Of a DNA stretch of 9,979 nt, positions 5,810 to 9,979 are shown one piece after another. The stretch comes from an uncultured Clostridia bacterium (GTDB lineage Bacteria; Bacillota; Clostridia; Oscillospirales; CAG-272). The notes below the pieces were generated by a model. It was not told the DNA's origin. It saw only the letters and a program-made list of their open reading frames with translations, and ran no database searches. The translations under genes were made by a program, and so were the position numbers. The stretch spans positions 1 to 9,979 of the forward strand of contig CAJGEA010000057.1 of assembly GCA_904502015.1 (NCBI GenBank). Reading direction: 5' to 3'. Numbering within the stretch: position 1 is the first letter of the stretch; each line of letters opens with the position of its first letter.

Positions 5810-6805
5810 TTACACTGCCAGCTCCACGAGGCGGCCAAAGCCGTGGGAGGCGGCGGATGCAATCAAATCGGTTGCCTCTCTCGGCAGGACGAGGCGCAGG
5901 GCGTAACGGGTATAGGGGTAGGCGAGGTGCGGCAGGAGCTCCACTGCGGTGGTGAGTTCGATGCCGCGCAGATCCATGGAAATATAATCGCAGGCGCGAA
6001 GAATACGGCCCGGGGTCAGACGACCACCGTACACGGGAGCGTCGGCCTCCTCCTCCGCGTCCTCATTATTCTCTGTATCTTCGGTTTCAAACGCCGACAG
6101 AGGAATGGACACGCCGATAGCAGGTCGGTCGGCCATGTCGGCCAGCAAAGCCGACAATTCGTTTAGATAGGCAACCGCCAGCGCGTCAGCCGCGTCGTTA
6201 CCCACGGGCAGACCCGTGAGCAGAATGTCGTCAATCCCCGATTCCGCCAGCTCGCGGAGCAGGGCCATCTCCAGCCCTCTCTGATACGCGGCAAGGGCGG
6301 CATCGGCCACGGAAAAAGAGGTCACGGCGAACGTGCCGATGACGTACAGCTCGGATCGGCTGATGCGTGTCAGCTCATCAGCAAGGTCGGGCAGGTCGGA
6401 CGCAGGGATTCCAGCGGTCGCGGCAACCCGAGAGGAAAAGGTCAGCTTCCCTTCCCCATCGCGCAGGGTGAGCACCACTCCGCTATACCTGTCACGCAGG
6501 ATGCCAACAGACTCCCCTACGTCAATAGTGCGGGCGCGCACGTCGGGCACATTGACGGGCAGGACGGGGGTGGCGTTTTCCTCAACCGTCCACTCCCCCG
6601 CCTCCTCGGCGGCGCGGTAGGCGTCCGATTTGGCTTTGAGGATCGAGCCCCACACGAGTGCCAGCGTAATTATACCGACCACGACCAAAACAACGGCCAC
6701 AACACGCCCGATATGTGTCGGCATACGAAGGATCATGCGCCGCTTGGTGGCGTGGCGGGAATAGCGCGAGCGTTTTTGCTCGATAAGGTCCTTTTGCTTT
6801 GCCAT
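5810..6805 (-). CDS. Membrane-anchored protein, possibly a degenerate glycoside-hydrolase-like (DUF4015) domain
   Basis: Unrecognised protein of 331 residues. The N-terminus is strongly basic (residues 1-34), followed by one membrane segment at about 35-54 with no lipobox, so residues after about 55 should be extracytoplasmic. The soluble part alternates strand-like and helix-like segments. Several landmarks resemble the putative glycosyl hydrolase domain DUF4015: SGVVLTLRDGEGKLTF (108-123), ELYVIGTFAV (152-161), LAESGIDDILLTGLP (186-200), AIGVSIPLSAF (229-239) and RACDYISMDL (270-279). Where that family usually has an acidic residue in the third landmark (IqfDYvRFP-like) this protein has LTG. 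An acidic stretch at 240-255 looks like a disordered loop. It starts 6 bp after the foldase-like gene with no clear ribosome binding site, so translation is probably coupled. Last gene of the operon. The fold is inferred from remembered family patterns; function unknown. Confidence 0.8.
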   Translation of the reverse strand: MAKQKDLIEQKRSRYSRHATKRRMILRMPTHIGRVVAVVLVVVGIITLALVWGSILKAKSDAYRAAEEAGEWTVEENATPVLPVNVPDVRARTIDVGESVGILRDRYSGVVLTLRDGEGKLTFSSRVAATAGIPASDLPDLADELTRISRSELYVIGTFAVTSFSVADAALAAYQRGLEMALLRELAESGIDDILLTGLPVGNDAADALAVAYLNELSALLADMADRPAIGVSIPLSAFETEDTENNEDAEEEADAPVYGGRLTPGRILRACDYISMDLRGIELTTAVELLPHLAYPYTRYALRLVLPREATDLIASAASHGFGRLVELAV

Positions 6806-6811
6806 GCGGTC

Positions 6812-7912
6812 TTATTTCATAGCGACAAGGTCAATACTCTTGCCGTATTCAGTCAGATCAACGGTGCAGGACTCACGGAACTGGTCCATATACAGCCCCA
6901 TCTTGACGGCCTGCCAGTATTCCAGCATGGTGCCGCAGTTCTGGGTAACGTAGTCTTCCTCAAGCGGGAGGCGCATCAGCACGAACACACCGCCGCTGGA
7001 TACAAAGGGCTCGCTGACGCCGTACAGCTCAAGACCGAACGCCGCGTCCTCGTAGGGCTGATCCATCTCGCCGTGCGTGAAATACGAACCGTCCAGCGAC
7101 ACGCTGTAAAGATCGTCGTTGACCTCCGAGCCGATGTAGGCACGCATAGCGGCCAATCGCTCCTCGTCATCGGTGATGGCGAGCAGGCGGTCAGTGATGA
7201 CCTGCGCGCGCGCCAGACGATCCTCTACCGTCTCCCCCTCCTGATTTTCAATGTAGACGTGAATGGTGCGGGCGTACTCGTCGCTCTCCATAACGTAATC
7301 GATGAAATCGCTGATATTCTCCTGCGTGTAGGCGTAAATACCGTTATCGTTAAGGGTATAGTAAATCGCCGATTCCAGGTAACTGATACCCATTTGGAAT
7401 TCAAAGTGGTTTTCACTCATAGCCTGTTCGGCGAGAAATTCCTTGTATTCTTTGTTCCCTCCCACCGAATCCTTCATTTCCTGCACGTATTCCTTGACGT
7501 AGTTCTTCATGGTTTTGCTATCGGTGTCAATGCCCAGATGACGGCAGGTAGAAAGAATGACGTAATTTTCGGGCAGGTTGTCCCACACACGCTTCTCCAG
7601 CTCGGCGCGGTACTGCTCGGCGGTGGCGGGATCGTCCCAGATGCCCTCGCCATACTCGTACTCCATCTCGCCCTTGTAGAGCATGGTCAGAAAACGCAGC
7701 TCCTCATAGGGGATCTCAAAGCCGTTGCAGAGTGCGACCACCTTTTTATCCTGTCTGTATCCGCTGATATCCCGTGCAACCAGCACGATGCCCACGGTGA
7801 TGAGGGCAACCAGCACCACCGAGAGAGTGATGATGACCGCGATGCGTGCCTTGCGGTTCCTTTTGGGTTGAGGCTTCTTTGGCTGAACAGCCGAATTCTT
7901 CTTATTTCCCAT
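6812..7912 (-). CDS. Membrane-anchored PrsA/SurA-like peptidyl-prolyl isomerase family protein
   Basis: Protein of 366 residues. A Lys/Arg-rich N-terminus (4-22) leads into one membrane segment at about 24-46, giving an extracytoplasmic C-terminal part. Residues 57-75 (VVALCNGFEIPYEELRF) resemble the start of SurA-type N-terminal domains, and a helical region of about 130 residues follows. A parvulin-like domain is suggested at about 212-318, with ARTIHVYI, FTHGEMDQPYEDAAFGL and YGVSEPFVSSGGVFVLMRL in the expected order. PrsA foldases are lipoproteins; no lipobox is seen here, so this looks anchored by an uncleaved helix. The parvulin core is divergent and may lack isomerase activity. GGAGG lies 7 nt before the ATG, 14 bp after the glycosyltransferase gene. 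Likely role is folding of exported proteins (inference). Confidence 0.8.
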   Translation of the reverse strand: MGNKKNSAVQPKKPQPKRNRKARIAVIITLSVVLVALITVGIVLVARDISGYRQDKKVVALCNGFEIPYEELRFLTMLYKGEMEYEYGEGIWDDPATAEQYRAELEKRVWDNLPENYVILSTCRHLGIDTDSKTMKNYVKEYVQEMKDSVGGNKEYKEFLAEQAMSENHFEFQMGISYLESAIYYTLNDNGIYAYTQENISDFIDYVMESDEYARTIHVYIENQEGETVEDRLARAQVITDRLLAITDDEERLAAMRAYIGSEVNDDLYSVSLDGSYFTHGEMDQPYEDAAFGLELYGVSEPFVSSGGVFVLMRLPLEEDYVTQNCGTMLEYWQAVKMGLYMDQFRESCTVDLTEYGKSIDLVAMK

Positions 7913-7926
7913 GGGTGTTCCCTCCG

Positions 7927-8655
7927 TTACTTTACAGATATCTCAGCGCGCTTGATGCGTTTCTTCATGCGGCGCAGATCGGCGAGCATCTTGAAGGTGT
8001 CCGAAAGCACGTGAACCTTGGACTCACGGTGATTGATGACCTTGACGGGGATCTCGCGGATCTTTTTGCCCAGCTTGGTCGCCCACAGAATGGCCTCAAA
8101 GTCAAACGCAAAGCCGTTGACCTCGCAACGGGGGAAAATTTCAGCCACCGTCTGTCTTGTGAATGCCTTACATCCGCATTGGGAATCGGACAGCTTGAAG
8201 CCGCCCACAAAGCACAAGACCTTGATATAGAGTTTGGAGGCAATGCGGCGCACGAAGGTATAGCCCTCGTAGCCGTCAGCCGAGAGATTGCGCGAGCCGA
8301 TGACCATATCGGCGTCGGGGTTCTCAATAAACGCATCGTAGACGCGCTTGATGACGTCCGTGCCGTAGGCAAGGTCGGCGTCGGTGAACATGATGACGTC
8401 CCCCTCGGCGGCGAGGAGCGCAGTGCGCACGGCACAACCCTTGCCGCGATTATCGGGGTAGCCCACCACGCGGACATGGGGAAGATTCAGAGCCTCCACG
8501 GTCTTGTCGCATCCGTCCTTGCTCCCATCGTTGGAAAAGAGGATCTCATAGTCCTCAAAGGTATTCGACATATACTCGTGCAGGGTACGGGCGGTATCGG
8601 CGATGATGCTGTTTTCGTTATACATGGGAATGCACAGGGAGATTTTCTTGCTCAT
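7927..8655 (-). CDS. Family 2 glycosyltransferase, ALG5/DPM1-like (polyprenyl-phosphate glycosyltransferase type)
   Basis: GT-A fold glycosyltransferase of 242 residues. Motifs in order: IPMYNE (9-14), DGSKDG (43-48), NRGKGCAVRTAL (69-80), the metal-binding DADLAYG (92-98), GSRN (120-123), SQCGCKAF (158-165), GFAFDFEAIL (181-190) and EIPVKV (201-206). The QCG.K.F plus FDFE combination is characteristic of ALG5-type dolichyl-phosphate glucosyltransferases, which transfer a sugar from a nucleotide-sugar to a polyprenyl phosphate. The C-terminus ends in a basic stretch (RRMKKRIKR) with no membrane helices, unlike GtrB/ArnC-type enzymes. AAAGGA lies 7 nt before the ATG and the gene starts 12 bp after the methyltransferase stop. 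It would supply lipid-linked sugar for an envelope polymer. The donor and acceptor are not determinable and no matching GT-C partner is in the window. Confidence 0.9.
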   Translation of the reverse strand: MSKKISLCIPMYNENSIIADTARTLHEYMSNTFEDYEILFSNDGSKDGCDKTVEALNLPHVRVVGYPDNRGKGCAVRTALLAAEGDVIMFTDADLAYGTDVIKRVYDAFIENPDADMVIGSRNLSADGYEGYTFVRRIASKLYIKVLCFVGGFKLSDSQCGCKAFTRQTVAEIFPRCEVNGFAFDFEAILWATKLGKKIREIPVKVINHRESKVHVLSDTFKMLADLRRMKKRIKRAEISVK

Positions 8656-8667
8656 AGCGGAGTCCTT

Positions 8668-9594
8668 TCAATGGTGAAAACAATTCGGATTCAAATGCGG
8701 CGATAGGCGATAAATAAAGAAATCGAAGGAAACCTCGGTTTCCAGCCTTTCGACTTGGGAAAGCCGTTCGTGTCCGACACGGCTGGTGCGCCAGTAGTAG
8801 GGTGTCATGGAAAAGAGAGCGGCCACGTGGGCTTGTCCCTCCACGCGGGCGGTAAAGCTGACGGTCTGCTGATCCACAAGGGTAAAGGCATCCCCGTCCT
8901 TAGGCAGATCGCTTCGTCCGTCGTTGAGGTAGGGATCGTCGTAGATCAGTCGTTTGAGGTCAAGGAGGTGTCTCTCGCCCGCACCCGCGACGATCAGGTA
9001 TCCGCCCGGTCTGAGCACGCGGGCGTACTCGGTGGGGGCACAGGGGGCGAAGATATTGGTCACGGTGTCTACGGAAGCCGATCTCACGGGCAGTTCAAAC
9101 ACGCTTCCCACCGCGAACACGGTGCGGGAGGATAATTTTCCCGCGGCAAGCCGCGAGGTGCGGGCAGCCTTGGCGGCAGCGTCCACCGCGAATTTCGAGA
9201 GGTCAACACCAAGGACGGAATACCCCGCCTCAGCGATGTGATTCGAATAGTACCCTTCTCCACAGCCCGCATCCAGCACGGTGCCTCCCACGGGGGTATA
9301 CCGTGCGACAATCTGCGTGAGCGCGGCGGCGGCGGGGCGGTAGTAATCGGCGCGGAGGAAGGAGGATCGGGCGCGCACCGCCTCCTTGGAATCCCCACCA
9401 CCGCTGTGGCGGGGGGCTAAAGGAAGGTATCCGCTTACGCCCGCGTCGAAGCAATGGGCACGGCCCTTGGGGTTATCCCCCGAGCAGGCCAGTCCCCTGC
9501 CCTCTCCCGCGATGCCAAGCGGCGCGCCGCAAACGGGGCAAGCCAGCACCCGCTCCACGGTGCCGCGGTCAAGTTCCTGATACAGATCGGTCAT
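8668..9594 (-). CDS. rlmA: 23S rRNA (guanine-N1)-methyltransferase, RlmA family
   Basis: SAM-dependent methyltransferase of 308 residues (RlmA enzymes are about 270-285). An N-terminal zinc finger has Cys19, Cys22, Cys37 and His47 (HCFD). It is followed by the family signature GGGDSKEAVRARSSFLRADYY (split here as GDSKEAVRARSSFL at 67-80 and RADYYRP at 81-87). The SAM site is LDAGCGEGYY (107-116) with Asp131. NIFAPC (180-185) and MTPYYWR (263-269) are typical of RlmA(I)/RlmA(II), which methylate G745 or G748 in helix 35 of 23S rRNA; in Gram-positives the G748 type affects tylosin and telithromycin response. The spacing Cys37-His47 is longer than in the E. coli enzyme. The start at 9594 is chosen because the promoter overlaps the in-frame ATG at 9645, which therefore cannot be the translation start, and GGGGAT precedes the chosen ATG. 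First gene of a four-gene operon. Confidence 0.9.
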   Translation of the reverse strand: MTDLYQELDRGTVERVLACPVCGAPLGIAGEGRGLACSGDNPKGRAHCFDAGVSGYLPLAPRHSGGGDSKEAVRARSSFLRADYYRPAAAALTQIVARYTPVGGTVLDAGCGEGYYSNHIAEAGYSVLGVDLSKFAVDAAAKAARTSRLAAGKLSSRTVFAVGSVFELPVRSASVDTVTNIFAPCAPTEYARVLRPGGYLIVAGAGERHLLDLKRLIYDDPYLNDGRSDLPKDGDAFTLVDQQTVSFTARVEGQAHVAALFSMTPYYWRTSRVGHERLSQVERLETEVSFDFFIYRLSPHLNPNCFHH

Positions 9595-9597
9595 TTC

Positions 9598-9603
9598 ATC
9601 CCC
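9598..9603 (-). promoter_or_regulatory. Ribosome binding site deciding the rlmA start
   Basis: GGGGAT lies 3 nt before the ATG at 9594, within a GCGGGGATGAA context. No site of this quality precedes the in-frame ATGs at 9645 or 9615. Confidence 0.55.
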
Positions 9604-9624
9604 GCTTTCTGTCATTTTCCTTAC

Positions 9625-9653
9625 ATTATACACCTTTTCGGACATTTATGCAA
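9625..9653 (-). promoter_or_regulatory. Sigma-A promoter of the rlmA operon
   Basis: On the minus strand TTGCAT (9653-9648) and TATAAT (9630-9625) are 17 nt apart. Transcription should start near 9618, leaving a leader of about 20-25 nt before the rlmA start. No other promoter is evident before the next three genes, which follow at 12, 14 and 6 bp, so all four are probably co-transcribed from here. Confidence 0.85.
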
Positions 9654-9714
9654 GAGGGTTGGACGATTTTGGCAGATGAATTATCAAATTTCGGCGTAAC
9701 CGTTCAGCCACACG

Positions 9715-9733
9715 TCAAATTGGTATTTATCGG
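9715..9733 (+). repeat. 19-nt intergenic motif, copy 4
   Basis: TCAAATTGGTATTTATCGG, full consensus match. Its last base is the first base of a small GTGCC/GGCAC hairpin (9733-9745). A weaker relative may begin at 9684. Confidence 0.65.
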
Positions 9734-9803
9734 TGCCTGCGGCACGGCTCTAAATCGGGGTAGGTTAGCATTTGCCCCACCATTTCACCCGATGGAATGG
9801 TTG

Positions 9804-9822
9804 TCAAATTGGGGTTTGTCGG
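9804..9822 (+). repeat. 19-nt intergenic motif, copy 5
   Basis: TCAAATTGGGGTTTGTCGG, full consensus match, 89 bp after copy 4 in direct orientation and 16 nt before the stem-loop element at 9839. Confidence 0.65.
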
Positions 9823-9838
9823 GGTGTTTATTTAGCCG

Positions 9839-9896
9839 CTGTAGGGGAGGCCCTATGTGGCCTCCCATGGGCGCCCACACCGGGGCGCCCCTACAG
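9839..9896. repeat. 58-bp multi-hairpin element bounded by inverted CTGTAGGGG ends
   Basis: Perfect 9-bp terminal inverted repeats, CTGTAGGGG at 9839-9847 and CCCCTACAG at 9888-9896, enclose two hairpins: GGGAGGCC/GGCCTCCC (9845-9852, 9859-9866) and GGGCGCCC/GGGCGCCC (9869-9876, 9883-9890). Too small to encode a protein. It looks like a dispersed intergenic repeat of the kind common in G+C-rich Clostridia. Confidence 0.75.
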
Positions 9897-9946
9897 GTAA
9901 AACAGCAATATTCCTTATCGGGTATAGATATTCTTTGGTTTAAGGG

Positions 9947-9979
9947 TGTAGGGGCGTTCTTTGAACGCCCGCGGGCGCA
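9947..9979 (+). repeat. Second TGTAGGGGCG repeat, cut by the window end
   Basis: Begins TGTAGGGGCG like the left end of the 9839 element, then has a GGGCGTTC/GAACGCCC-type hairpin and runs off the window before any right end is seen. It is the same family by its left end and hairpin style. Confidence 0.55.

Larger units (their letters stand above)
9654..9979. other. Gene-free region upstream of the rlmA promoter
   Basis: About 325 bp with two copies of the 19-nt motif, a small GTGCC/GGCAC hairpin, a CCATT/AATGG pair near 9780-9800 and the two CTGTAGGGG-type repeats. No open frame with coding character is seen and no gene enters from the right edge. Confidence 0.75.

Noticed and set aside
5530..5955. 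Short open frames in the spacer between tatD and the rlmA operon
   Set aside because: Their Arg/Gly/Pro-rich translations arise from the G+C hairpin repeats, they lack ribosome binding sites, and they cross the operon terminator.
6713..8014. A 433-codon plus-strand open frame opposite the foldase-like gene
   Set aside because: It covers the opposite strand of a gene with a good ribosome binding site and domain pattern and crosses three gene boundaries. No domain is recognisable in it.
9595..9645. An N-terminal extension of RlmA from the ATG at 9645
   Set aside because: The -10 box at 9625-9630 lies inside this extension, so the mRNA would start downstream of that codon. The extension also lacks a ribosome binding site.

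Overview
The window looks like part of a G+C-rich, spore-forming Clostridia genome (Firmicutes), probably an uncultured gut lineage near Oscillospirales or Christensenellales. The evidence is a complete spoIIAA-spoIIAB-sigF operon, strong Gram-positive ribosome binding sites, sigma-A promoters and AT-rich spacers set in G+C-rich coding DNA. The lineage is inferred; no rRNA or other taxonomic marker gene is present. All nine supported genes lie on the minus strand, so transcription runs from high to low coordinates.

Layout in transcription order. (1) 9979-9595: gene-free, with hairpin repeats and then a clear sigma-A promoter. (2) 9594-5810: a tight four-gene operon of an RlmA-type 23S rRNA methyltransferase, an ALG5/DPM1-like family 2 glycosyltransferase, a membrane-anchored PrsA/SurA-like foldase and a membrane-anchored protein of unknown function, ending at a terminator hairpin. 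(3) 5809-5343: a repeat-rich, gene-free stretch. (4) 5342-4512: a TatD-family metal-dependent nuclease. (5) 4511-4248: a strong promoter and a structured leader of about 160 nt. (6) 4247-2202: a stand-alone EF-G-like translational GTPase (EF-G II/paralogue type, not the str-operon EF-G). (7) 2201-1861: a modular palindromic repeat and a strong terminator that faces the plus strand. (8) 1860-144: spoIIAA, spoIIAB and sigF, the partner-switching module that activates sigma-F in the forespore. (9) 143-1: a second copy of the modular palindromic repeat in inverted orientation.

The genes are mostly conserved housekeeping or sporulation functions. The less ordinary material is between them. A 19-nt motif (TCAAATTNGGNTTTRTCGG) occurs five times, always between genes and always 5' of a G+C-rich stem-loop on the same strand. 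Two copies of a palindromic element, sharing 27 of 28 bases at one end, bracket the sporulation operon in inverted orientation. Other points of interest are a basic C-terminal tail on SpoIIAA, a Phe in place of the switch II His in the EF-G-like protein, and a membrane protein that looks like a decayed glycoside-hydrolase-like barrel. I see no phage, transposase, CRISPR array, tRNA or rRNA gene.
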